Assembly (NCBI RefSeq): GCF_900747795.2
Contig: NC_041401.2
Location: 1,518,823 to 1,582,822 of the forward strand
DNA: 64,000 nucleotides
Direction: 5' to 3'
From: Erpetoichthys calabaricus
Taxonomy: Eukaryota; Chordata; Cladistia; Polypteriformes; Polypteridae
Shown here: positions 25,327 through 37,500 of the stretch, one piece after another
Numbering within the stretch: the stretch's first letter is position 1
Layout of the letters: each line of letters opens with the position of its first letter
Translations under genes and position numbers: made by a program
Notes under the pieces: generated by a model
Told to the model about the DNA's origin: nothing
Databases searched by the model: none
Seen by the model: only the letters and a program-made list of their open reading frames with translations

Positions 25327-25646
25327 CAGGCCCGGTCTTAGGTATTATGGGGCCCTAGGCGAAAGGGGGGTCCAGGGGCCCTCTGAGGGGTCGGAGCCCC
25401 CCTGGAAGCTCTGCAAAATGTGTGAAAATTAGACCAAGGAGACGTTTTCTTGTAACGTTACAAGGTCATCACCCTGCGTCCCTTTTTTGTCCGGAGTAGT
25501 TAGCTGCTACAATTTAGCCAGTTTGAACTGTTAAACATGCGAGGGGAGGGGCGTGCCGGGGGCCTGGCCACCGTCGATCCGGGGACCCCCCAGACGCCGG
25601 GGCCCTAGGCGGTCGCCTACTGCGCCTATGCCTAAGGCCGGGCCTG
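25327..25646. mobile_element. Non-autonomous hAT-like MITE with TSD
   Basis: 320 bp element. Left end CAGGCCCGGTCTTAGGTAT and right end CTATGCCTAAGGCCGGGCCTG are inverted repeats. The direct repeat AAGACAG flanks it exactly (25320-25326 and 25647-25653). There is no coding capacity. A hAT-type origin is suggested by the terminal sequence and the 7-8 bp duplication. Confidence 0.85.
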
Positions 25647-26215
25647 AAGACAGGAATGGAACTCTTTGGGCAGACCTCCAAGGACAATGTCTAGTGAAGA
25701 GCAGGTGAACACCATCCCTACGATGAAGCACAATGGTGGCAACACCACGTAATGGGGGTGCAGGGAACAGAATGGGGGGGACCACTCAGAAATGAGAGAA
25801 GGATGAATGCAGCCACATGCAGAGAGGGTCTGGAACAAACCTCCACCAAAACTCAGACTGGAAGGACAGCTCAATGACCCCTAACAGGAGTGGCTTAGGG
25901 ACAAGTCTGTGAGTGTCCTCGAGGGGCCCAGCCAAAGCCCAGACCTAACCCCCATAGAACTTGTGTGGAGAGACCCCTGAAGACGGCCGTTCACAGACGC
26001 TTCCCATCCAATCTAATGGAGCTGGAGAGGATCTGTCAGGATGAACAGGACCAACTGGCCACATCCAGGGGTGCAAAGCTTGTAGAGACTCACTGGGAAG
26101 ACCTGAAGCTGCCAGAGGGGCTTCAACAAAGTGCCGAGTGAAGGGGCTGAATACTTACATGATGGAGAGATTTCAGTTTTTCATTTTTTAATAAATTTGC
26201 AAACCTTTCCGACAG
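25647..26215 (+). mobile_element. Tc1-like transposon, 3' transposase remnant and terminal repeat
   Basis: Plus-strand text KHNGGNTT-like, then [20 protein letters not shown] and a C-terminal helix region in broken frames. It ends with CTGAATACTTACATGATGGA and a TTTTTAATAAATTTGCAAA terminal segment. It lies between CYP20A1 and TMEM237. Confidence 0.75.
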
Positions 26216-28239
26216 CACGTTGTCACTTTTGTCAGTTTGAGTCACTGAGTGCAGACTGATGGCCCAAAGTGGCAAACACAACACAGAAAGTGAAAGGGTC
26301 CGACTGCTGTCCGAGTCCACCTCACATCGCGCTCTTCATTGCATTTACTTTGTTATGTGTGTGGACGGCGTAAAGAGAGAGTCCAGGGGTCTCATTTATG
26401 AAACGTCAAGAAACAGGAAAATGCGTACAGCCAAAAAAAAAATGTGATTGATCCACCCTGGTGTGCGCACATTTGTACACAATTAATATTTAAATCATCG
26501 CGTAAACGTGCGTACGTGAACGCCCCTCAAACTCCACCCCAGGACCACCATATATGGACAATGCTAATCAACCTCATGCATATGCAATCAGAATGAGCTT
26601 CATTGGCTGGTAGGGCAGCCCTCCCACCTAACACCTCAAGACCCCGCCACCTGCGTTTGAGGAGTCCTGTGGTGGTCTTTATAGCGCCTTTCCTGTGTGC
26701 TCCGAGTGTCTGAGTGGGTAGTCACTGTCACCTGACACTTGGAATGACCCGAACACAGGCCACTTGAAAGGCTGCGGGTTCAGCCAGTCACCTTCCCAAC
26801 AAGTCGGCCATCATCCCGTACATCGTCACCTCAAAGTAAATGAATCGCAGGCTGACCCGGACCACCGTGCCACGATGTTTGTCACCCTCATGTTGGCATC
26901 CCAGATGACTTGCGTGTTAATGGAGTTTCACTGCTTACAGTCTGCCAAAGCAGCGTCCTTCTCGCTCGGTGCCCTTTACTGCAGTGAGTGCCGACTGCTG
27001 TGATAACATCAGAAGAAGCGGGCACTGCTGGGGATTTCCTTTTCACGTTGGCATGTACGACCAAACCATGTAGCGCCTTGTCACTCAGTTTATGGTTTCC
27101 AGTACAACAGGCACAATGGAGCTGAGACGTGGCAGAGACACTTCTGACCTGTTGCTCATTTCTCTCTAGTAAGGTGCCTGTTGCCAGGATGCCAATCTTC
27201 ATATGAACACCAGGTGTGCCCTGATTTTGGGCAGGCTGTCTTTCTAATGCCAGCTCAGCACAAAGTTCTAAGAGAGCGGCTCTTGAAAGTCCAAATCAAC
27301 TCCAACAGTAAGCCAGTCATCTTCATGGGCACAACGATCCCAGCGGCCCCTAACTGCCCGCTCCCATTGGCATGGTCTTCAAGCAGTGCCAAGTCTGCCA
27401 TCTTGGGTCAGGCCATGAGATTCGGTGCTTTCTGTACGCAGCGAGTGATTCACGTCTGTGTTTGTACTACGCTTTGGGGTCTGATCCTGAGACGGGACAA
27501 CAGGGAGCCGACGTCAACACATCAGGGAACCAACATGGAGTCTGTGTGTCACATTTGTCACATTCTAATAGCGGCTCGGTGACATTAATTATTATTATAC
27601 ACGAGAGTCATCATTTAGCTGGTGTGGCCACATTCCTCACTTCATCCAGGGGGTCCCCCCAGTTTCTCAGAAATGTTGAGCACGGATGGCTCGGGGGTCG
27701 CCGTAAACGTTACTCACGTTCTCCTCTCCAGTTCTCGTATAAATCTCGAATTTTGTGCAGGGAGATCCATACACACGTTAAACGTCTCCCTTTGTGCGCC
27801 CCCAAATTAATGTGACCCCCCGGGCACAGGTGGTGACGTCAAACATCTCCAGGACTCCCACTGGACTTCCTCAGGTTTGCTCCTCCCAGAGACCCCCCTT
27901 TACCGGCCCAGTGCCACACTGGTGACTTTTATATCTGCTTGTAACTTTCACGCCATCTCCAGCCGAGACCACGAGTGTGGCAGACGCTCTCCAGTTCTTG
28001 CCCAGGGGGCAGTGTGTGTTGTGTGTTGCCCCCCTGCAGTGTGGCTGATTGGCCAGTCATGGAAGCAGCCCCCTTGAACCCACCATGCCACCCTTTTTAG
28101 TTTTCTGATTGTTTTCTCACAGAAGTAGCTGCGTGTCATTTAATCGACTTTGATGACACAGGTGGGTTTTGGGCGGGCACACAGTGTTGCCCACCTTTCT
28201 TCAAACACAGCACGCAGACCCAGAGCTCAGATAGGAGTC
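26216..28239. other. CYP20A1-TMEM237 spacer, no gene seen
   Basis: Contains a short TATAGCGCCTTTCC motif near 26681 and otherwise unique-looking sequence. Open frames at 27.2-27.8 kb have no recognisable domain. Confidence 0.4.
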
Positions 28240-28245
28240 TTTAAT
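28240..28245 (-). terminator. Poly(A) signal (ATTAAA variant) of TMEM237
   Basis: ATTAAA on the minus strand about 275 bp past the TMEM237 TGA at 28518. This common variant would give a short 3' UTR. No canonical AATAAA was noticed nearer. Confidence 0.5.
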
Positions 28246-28517
28246 AAAGGCAGCACACATTTGCTGTCATCCACTTTACGAGGACTCGGCTCCTTCCTGC
28301 TCATTGACTCGTTGTGACGCAGGGTCCGATACGCGTCCCACCGTCACAGAGTGACCGGCGATGAGGCCCGCCACTTTCCACTACTGGATCTCCATCATCT
28401 CATCGGTCCAGGCTGGGCGGGGAGGCACTCGTCCCTTTTAGTTTCTACGACACAGGATTACAGCACAGATGGTCCGCTAACTAACACAGAGCCCACCCAA
28501 GCCTGTCGCCGTCCACC

Positions 28518-31500
28518 TCAGGCTTGTATCTCGGCTTTGTCTTCCGCTGACGGATTGTCCTCTGCGTCCAGTGCAAACATAGACCCTGTCAGGAAGAAGA
28601 AGAGGAGGGACAAGCAGCTTCAGTGGACAGCCAGACCTCCGCAAGCCACCAACCGCCAGCCCCAATGCCAGGTGGTCTCACCTTCCGTGTAGTCCAGCTC
28701 CGGCCTGCTAGACAGGAAAACCCAAGCCAGGCCCACCAAGAGCGCCACGACCAGGTTGACCACAATCCAGGGCTGGAGGACCTGCTGCTCCAAGCCGGGC
28801 AGCCTAAGTGAGAGACGGACACAGGACAATTAGTAGTGCAGGAAAGCCCGAGACCCTCGAGCCGGGTCACGTCCCGCCACTCTCTGCTCACCACAAAGTG
28901 CTGCCGTTGACCCCCTGTGTCCCGTAAAGGTTGATCCGGTCACTGGTCATCTGCTGGCTGAGCGACAGAACGAGGGCCGCAAAGTACACTGAGGAGATGA
29001 CAAGGAGAGTGTGAGAGAGAGAGTCCTTGGTGGGCACAACATTGCAGAGTAAGCTGGTCCCAGCGGGCACCATCCCTTTTGTTAAGCAGAAGCAGGTTAC
29101 TCACAGAAGGATGCCAATGCAGTCGGGTCCAGTGTCATGAATCCCCGCAGAGCCACAGAAGCCTTTGCCAGGTTGACTCTGGAAGGACAGTCACGTGTGG
29201 TCACTCATCTGGACTGACCCTTCCTCACAGACCCCCCTCCACCCCCCCCCCCCGGCCATACCTATCAAAAGCAGACACGGTGCTGATGGCCAGAAGCAGG
29301 TACAGTAGACACTGGGCTGGGTATGCAAGCGTCTTGTACTGCACCCGGAGGTTGGCCAGAGTGCCCAGTTGGCTCCCCGCCAGCACGTACACCACAATGA
29401 TATTCCAGACAGCAAAGCCTGCCAGGATGCCATGGCAGAAGAGCCCCATCATTCTGGAAAACATGCATGCCATTTACCACCCTTGCTTCTGGATAGGCAG
29501 ATACCCGCACTGAATCCCAGGAATGCCAATGTCACCCACCTGAAACCACGGTGCACATTCAGTGCCACGTCTCTGGTGGTCCACAGGGGCCTCACCTCCA
29601 TGAAGTCATCGACTTTCTCGGGGACTTTGCTTAGCTCCGAGCGGTCAGCTGCCTGGAATCGCCCTGCAGGTTGGAGACGGTGTTACCACGGGGGTCTAGT
29701 GCCAGTTTGCCCGCCCCACTCCCTAGGCCTTTCACCCAACGTCAGGTGGCGTACTCACGATTTCTCTCCACGAAGACCTTCCCAACAGGCTGGCTGCTCC
29801 CCAGTGGTGCGGCAAAGAGGGCCAGCGGAGGGTTCGGCTGCTGCACGTCGGTGACAATGTCGTCCTCCTCCACGCCGAGCTCATTAGCATACTGGAGGTC
29901 AGCTGGCCGGGTCTTCCTAAGGAAAGGAAATTAAACCTGAGTGACCAGCGCATCAAGGGTCCCTACAAGTACTCGCATGTACAGGATGGAGGGTGTGCCA
30001 GCACTCACTTGCCCTTCTTCTTCGGCTTGCGGGGGACGTCATCTTCACTTGGCAGTTTGTCGCTGGTGCCGTTCTGCAGGTCCTCCTGAAGTGGCATGTC
30101 TGCTGTGCTTCTCTGCATAAAGGACGTCTCGGAGTCTGAAAGGGGGGACCATCGCAATGAGCTTCACATCCAATCAGGTCTCTTGAGGTCAAGTGACCTG
30201 CCCCTGGCACCTGTAGCTGTGGAGGCCCGAGACCGGCCACCGTCACACTTTCTGTTAAATGACAATCGTGTGCCATCTAAAAAAATCAGGCGCATGCAGA
30301 CTGACAGGGCAGGCGATCAGGTTACACGGGCCAGGGGCAAAGTTCAGCTGTCCACTCCACGCTTGTCATGTGACTCGGGGGGTGGCATCAGAAGGCACGC
30401 GGCCATTGAGCCCTGGACTTGCAGACATTGTCACCGCTAAGCAAACCTTCAAATGAATCTGCCGGCCAGCTGCTAACCCACAACATGAGGACTACGGTGG
30501 TCCTCAGGCTACGTCCACACTGCGAGTGGAGACCAACGTTCTCCATTTTCAACTTTTGTCCACACACTACCCCAGGGTTTCTAAACCCCGAAAATGGGGT
30601 CTTTTCAAAACGCTTGTCCAGAGCTATACACATGTGGATATGCCAGCCTGGCATTGCGATACGGACGGGTGAAGACATCGACTGCCTCTAATCGCACTCT
30701 GATTGGTTTGTGCTTATTGCATGGCCTTTCCTGATTGGATCCTCCCCACTGCAACATCTCATTCCCTGAATGGCCACGCTTCATGGAGGAAAACCTAGCG
30801 GGCATCGAGGTGGCGCCTGTCGCGTTAATCTTCTGCGATTTGTACAGTTTGAATGCTGAATAAGGGCGACTGATCCACTGGTCCATCCCTTCAAGGGCCT
30901 CTCCAGCGACGCGTGCAGTCCCAGTGTAGATGGACAGCCACGTTTTAGTACGGGAGGAGAAACCGGAAACGGTTTTCGTTTAAAAAGGCCGCTGCGGAGG
31001 TCGTAGTGTGGGCGTGGCTTCAGAAGTCATTTGTCAGCCTGAGCAGAAGGAGGCTCAAACAGGCTACAAGTGGCGTAGTCGGCAGGATCTGCAGTGGAGG
31101 GATGTGGTGACGGTGGGGACTGAGGGACAGCCCTCCATTAAGACACCTTAACATGACAGAGTGGTTTGTGCAATCAGTGCCACGGGTAGGACCACTCATG
31201 GCGGCAAAGTCAGCTGACTCAATCACCCACCAAGGGTCCATCCAAAGCAGTGCAGCTTTTGGCCGTACCTCATCGTCTTGCCCTGTGAAGCGGTGGCGTG
31301 ATTGAGGATTGCGCTCCCTCACTACCACCCTTAAACAACTCCTTGGTGCCCACCTTTGGGTGACAGAGAGAGAGAGCTGAGTTGATGTCACCAGGAGGCG
31401 CTCCAAGGCAGGCCTCCTTTAGCTCGGGCCAATAGGAGAGTTCTTCTTCTTCTGAGGATTGTGGGTAATCCTGGCGTTATGGACTCATGGCTGGGCACCA

Positions 31501-34500
31501 GCAGTGGTCTGCACTAGGGGGTAACCCTCAGCTCAGCACACGCCTGCTGCTCCATCCCAATACCAGACGTAAAGTTACAAATACGCCATGTCTGCCAACT
31601 CCTCAATGGCTACTGGCACAGATCAGCCTCTGCTGCCCTCCCTGGGACGTTCTCGGCCAACGTGCACGAGTTTGCCATCACAGATTTGGTAACTTCAGCC
31701 AACAACTTAGCAAGTTCTGACAAAACGCAGAGGTGTGGCCCACCCGCCGTTGCCGATTGTCGAGAAGACATTTCCCAGTTTTGAAAGCAAACTTGCGAGG
31801 TGAGTTGTGAAAGGTGCTGCCAGGCTGGCTGATCAGTACAAGGTGCCATATTGGGTACAAACGCCATGTTTACGTTGACTGTTCTTGGCTTAGCAGAGCC
31901 TTCTATCCAAAGTGACTTACAAAAGACGGGTGTGGGGACATAAATGTTAGAGGAGAAGGACACAAGAGTGACGGGCGCTAGTAGAGCGCTCCGAACAAAC
32001 ATCCTCAGTTACAAGAACTCGATGAGGCCTTCATCAGTTACCACCGGACCAGCGAGTCCCCAATGTCCCCCACACATGAAGGGTCTGTGACAGACAGACA
32101 GACAGGTGACAGATGCCCTGGGTCACCACCCCCCACCTGTCCAATGTCCAAACAAATTCACTAAAATGCCAGCAGATGGTGGGAGTAACTAGGACTCCCC
32201 TAAACTCGCCAAGCGCCTCAACAGCTAATCAGTGATGAGATGCCCACCCGTCCTTATTGGTGCCCTTGTGAAACCACAGCCTGGGGAACAGGTGTAGAAG
32301 AATCAGGTGAGGAAGGAGACCCTGTTGAGTTTGACCCTCAGTTCCACCCGCTAGAATCTACACATGAAGAGGGTCCGGGCTGAGATGCGATGCCACCGCT
32401 GTGGCACTTCAGCTCATCTACAAATAATTTAGCAGCGGGTTCTCCATGAATGAGGAAACAGGAGCAGCTGCACATCTGGACTTCTCCTGGATCATGTCCT
32501 GAAAGGCTCTCCATGCCAGTCGGGTGGCATCTGGGTATCCCTGGCCCACCTAGGGTATTGTCACTCTTAAGAGGGATTCTGACTTCATGCCACAGATTAG
32601 CGTCACACCATTGGCACCTCAGCCAAACGCGCTAAACGTCTGAAGCTGCGGCTCCCCTCGTACTGAGCAGGCCTGCTATTGTGACAACCACGTCATCAGT
32701 AGGGTGACCCTAACCTGTCTCAAGTGACACCAGTCATCAGGACCCCCAAGGCAGAGGACCTCACCAGGGCTGAGCCACTGACTACACGGCAGGTGGGCAT
32801 GAGGGACCTGAACTTAACAGCTCCTGCGGCAGGGTGGTCTGGTAAGATGAGTGGCGTGTGCCCACCGTGGCTGGCTGAGCACCAGATGTGTTGCAGCACT
32901 TCAGTCATCTGCAGTGGCTTGGTGACACGCAGAGAGTGACAGTCCAGTCCAGATGAGGCTACACACAGGGGGGTGGGGGTTTGGGCATCTGCAAGACCCA
33001 GAGAGCGTTACAACATGGACCCTGAAGGACAGCTGGTCATCGATCAGCACTCCAAGGCTGTGCGCTGGCATGATGGGCGACAGCGATAAAGAGTCAAGCT
33101 GAACAGAGGTGGGGTGCAAAGAGGGGGCTGTCTTTGTCAGGCTGAGCTGGAGGTGGGGGCGCCTTCATCCGGGGAGACACACAGAGATCCTCGCCAAGGC
33201 CGCGGGGTCCTTGGGTGGTCTGACGGGTACGGCACTGATAAGACAAACCAGGAGACGTGACGATGGGAGGACCAGGACCCATCCTTGGGGTACCCCCTGT
33301 GCTTGCCTGGTGCACACCTGCCAGCTCTCCATGCCAGGACACGCGGTGGGCTCTGGACTCAAACCACCTGAGGGGCAGCCCAAGTGGGTCACAGAGGGTG
33401 ACAGGGACGATCTGGAGGTTGACCCTGTCGAAGGCCGAGGACAGATGACACGTTGGTAGCTCATTTGTAATGATAATGACATCAGAATGAGTTCAGCGCA
33501 GCGTGTGGGTGACGATGCCATGTCATAGTGAATGGGCCCAACGTTGGTGTGTGATGTGAATGTCCAGGAGTGACAGAATGAGGCAGAGTGCCTGGCACAG
33601 CGGGTGAGGTAGGCCTACAGTGGGCTATTTGGCTTGAGGAGCCTGGGAGGTCTTTGCTGAGGTCACATGACCTGCGCTACTTGAGGGGCTCGGGCGGCAC
33701 TGACCACTCCTCTCGTATTTCGGTGCCACGCTGGCTCACCTGGGGTCTGCTGGGCTTTCTTCTTCTTTCGTCTCCTGTGCTGCGGCGCGTCCTGTGGTTC
33801 TGGGGTCAGAGGCTCTCTGCTCTCCGAGTGCCGTCGCTCGACAGGTGACACCATGTCCTCTGCAGTGTCACAAAGAGAGAGCGAGAGACATTAACAGCAC
33901 ATAGTGGGGGTCCAGGACCCCCCACACCAGAAGGACCACTTTACCTATCCCATTGGACGCCTTGCTTTTCTTCTTTTTGGGTTTGCTGAGTGGCACCTCA
34001 TCTATCAAACAAACACAAGCGTCAGTTCTCTATACAGCGGCTGGCACTGGGGGGCTCAGACACGTAAACCATCAGTTCATGTACACTCACCTCCAGGGTG
34101 GTCCTGGCTGAAGTGCCCACCGGAAATGAGAAGGAAAAAGAAAAAGGATTAGTAGGGCTTCAGATTGAGTTGGCACTGCAGCTGCACCCGCCCTGCTTAC
34201 ACAACTCACCTTGGCATCGGTGGGAGGGCACGTGGAAGGCGCTGTAAAGAAAAAAAAAAAAGGCAGTCAGTCACCCGAATGGGAATAAAGTGAGCCAACA
34301 GCAAGTTAGAGCCATCGGGTGCCACCTGAACTCTCTGCCATCAGATGGCACAGGGACGAGCTATCTAGGAGAAGCCACAGTTGTCTGCCAGCTCTGCCAA
34401 CTGCACTCACCGCCTGCTTTCTGCCCATTGCCCTGGGAGCTGTGTGCCCAAAATGGCCGGCCGCCTCAGGGACACTTAATCCTGAGCTAAATCCGCCGCA

Positions 34501-37500
34501 AGGAGCTTAAGAAGGAGGACGACAGCAGGCGCCCCCCTCTGTGCCACCCCGGGTGGGCTTGCTTTGGCGCTTGGACACGTGCGTCGTTATATTGGACCTC
34601 TAACTGAGGAACATGCCGTCCTTTCCTGTTTAAGTTGGGGGTCTTTTCACGCCTTTAACAACGGGGGGGGGATGGGGGGTGGGTGTTAGATTATGAATCT
34701 ACTGGGAGCTTTGGGAACAAAGCCTGCATCTACTTTGTCATTTTTAGGTTTCCTGTCCGTCTCGGCCACCATTTAGTGCGGGTCAGGCGGGTCACTTTGT
34801 GCTCCGGTTACCACGGCCACCTTCGTGTCCCTTGGGGGTCATGAACCTTGTCCAGTTACCGCCACCCATTGTGCCCCACTCTGCCACGATGTTCCTTTTC
34901 CTTGTCACCTCCTCCCGGGTGACACTGAGGTGGTCCCAGGCCAGTTCAGGTATCGAAGCTCTCCTGGGTGTCCTGGGTGTCCCCCCCTGGTTGGCATTGC
35001 CTGACGCACCGCCACAACTGGCCCCTTTGGATGCGGAGGAGCGGCGGGTGACTTGCTGAACGTCTCACATGATGTGCCCGTGATGAGGTCCTTTCAGTTG
35101 GCACCCTGAGCCGAGGAGGAACACAGAAATGGCGAGCTTTGGTGAACCTTCAGACGGGTACCTCGTCTCATTACGCGGCGAGTTAAAAGTGGCTCAGGGT
35201 CTCGGCTCGTGTGACGCCGTTGGTGACGTTTTGCTTCTCGCTCCTTGTTGCTGGGCCCGCGTCACCGTTATGCCAGGTTGCTAGCATCACAAGCCGAGTT
35301 CAGGTCTGCCCTTCTCTTCCGTGAATCGGCCCGTCACCACACAGTGGCTAACGTATCCCAGGAGCCTCCATGTTGCGCATTTCTGCACCGCCGGTTTGTC
35401 TGCGTTTTCCACGTTTCACGATTTTTGCCATTCGTGTTGTGTTTTTTCACGCTGGAGAATTCACTTTTACAATTTATTTCAAGTTCTCGTAAGTTTGTTT
35501 CATTTTTGGCGACTTCTCTCGACACAACACGAGTCGCGGGGGCTCGGCGGGCATCGCATCACCTGATGGGCTCCATCTTTGTCCGAGGCTGTGGATTCAC
35601 CCAAATGCTCCGGCGCTTTCTCTTTGTTATTCTCGGTTTTATAATTCAGGCTCAGCCCGTAGCGGGCATTTGGCTCGTTTGCTGACAGGCTGTACCTCCT
35701 GTTCTGCTACGCCCGATGCGCGGCCACATTTTCCACCACGGGCAACACGGCGGCCAGAACTGGGGATCTGAACAAACCACCGAGACATGGAGTTGAAAAC
35801 GAAACCTCGAGGACCCACAGGAGGAACTGCATGGCCTTCTGGCACTCGTCACGTTTCTTAGAATGTCTGCTGTCCCCGTGCCAGCTCCTGCTCACATGAT
35901 ACGGTCACAGCCGACCTGAACTTCCTACAAGTGCTAAAAATCATCTGTACGTCACTATGGGGCAGAGTCAGGCTTTGGGGGGGCCGGTCACCCAACAAAA
36001 CGCCAACCGAGAACTTCACGAGGATTTTTTAGGTCGGCTTTATCCGCAACCTCGGATGTGGAATGGGGGGGGGGACCTTTAAACACGCAGGGGGGACAAA
36101 ATATGTAACCGTGACGACATCGAGGTAACAGAATAACAAAGTCCTGCAAAAGGCAAAATGAAAACGGTAAAAAATAAATAAATAAAAACGCAACCAAAAT
36201 GTGCAAACGTAAGTTTGTGAGAAGAAGGAGATCACAGGAACAAATGAAAAATAAAAAGAAACTGAGGAGCACCAAATAAAAACCCAGCGAGGGGATCGGC
36301 GCGTTTAGGACTTCATCCTGCAGATGGTGGCAGCACAGGGACCCCGATGGTGACGGGCCAGCATCACACAAATAACCCGAGAAAAACGTCTACTGGAAAT
36401 CCTAACGACGACAAGAAAACAATTTCAATATCCGTGAAGTGACCCTAACGTCATGTGACAGGAGCCCACGCTGGCCTCAGCAGGTTTGAGTGTCATCAGG
36501 CCTGAAGACCACCGAGAAACGGGCAGGCGAACGTCACACCTTAGGAACAAAACAAATGACAGCCTGCCAGCCACCCGTGGGCACAAAAATGAGGACGGCG
36601 GCACAGGAATCCACTTGGCCCACCACAATCCCCCCCTGGGTGGGCACTTTGGCGGGAGCTTTGTGGTCCAAGTCCCCCTTCGGCGAGTCCTCTGCTGTCT
36701 CCCGGCACTGGAGACGAAAATTCACCTCAAGAGAAGCGAAAAGAAATAAACTTGAGAGGCAGCAGGTCTGATTTGGGCGAGACCCTCACCTACCTGTCAG
36801 TTGCTGGCCCCCTAACCCTCCGCCATTCGTTTCCTTCTTCTCCTGTGTGCTTTGGCATCCATCTTGATGGATGGCACGACTGTATGTCATTAGAACTTCC
36901 AAACTACAAGTGGCGTCTTAACTGAGACCACTCTAGGTCTGTGGCACCCCCATCAGAACGTCAGCGTCACCCGGTGCTCCCCTTTGAAGTGACACGGATG
37001 GCTCAGGCAGTGGGCATCATGTGCCAATTCCAACTAAACCCAAGCCACCGAGCGAACTTCGCCCTTCTGATGCGATTCTGTTCTGTGCAGACGGAGCTGC
37101 TGAAATGGGCATCCGGGCGAGAAGGCGCTTTAGGTCAGTCTGTTAGGTGCCCGAAAATCAGCGTCTTTGGGGGTCTCCACTCCATTTGTGCAGCCCTGAC
37201 ACCACTTGTGTTCTTCAACTGGACTTCAGCTCATTCAAGTGTCGGCCTCGTCTTCTCCAAAAGTGGGCAAATCGTCAGGCCAGGAATCGGGAGAGAAGAC
37301 CGAGGAGCAGCGACGGACCGCAGACCCCACGCGAGCTTCCTGGCTGGGGTGGCCCAGTGTGCCATTTATGTCACGAGTGGCACATCCAGTCAACGAGAAC
37401 AAAACTGTCACGACATAACTGGTGTAGACGTGCCAATGATTTCACTCGCCATTTTAGTGGCATCCTGGAGCGCCGTCACGGATTAATCAGCTCGTCACTT

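Noticed and set aside
35245-35685. 146-codon plus frame in TMEM237 intron 1
   Set aside because: No recognisable domain, no splice context and ordinary intron composition.
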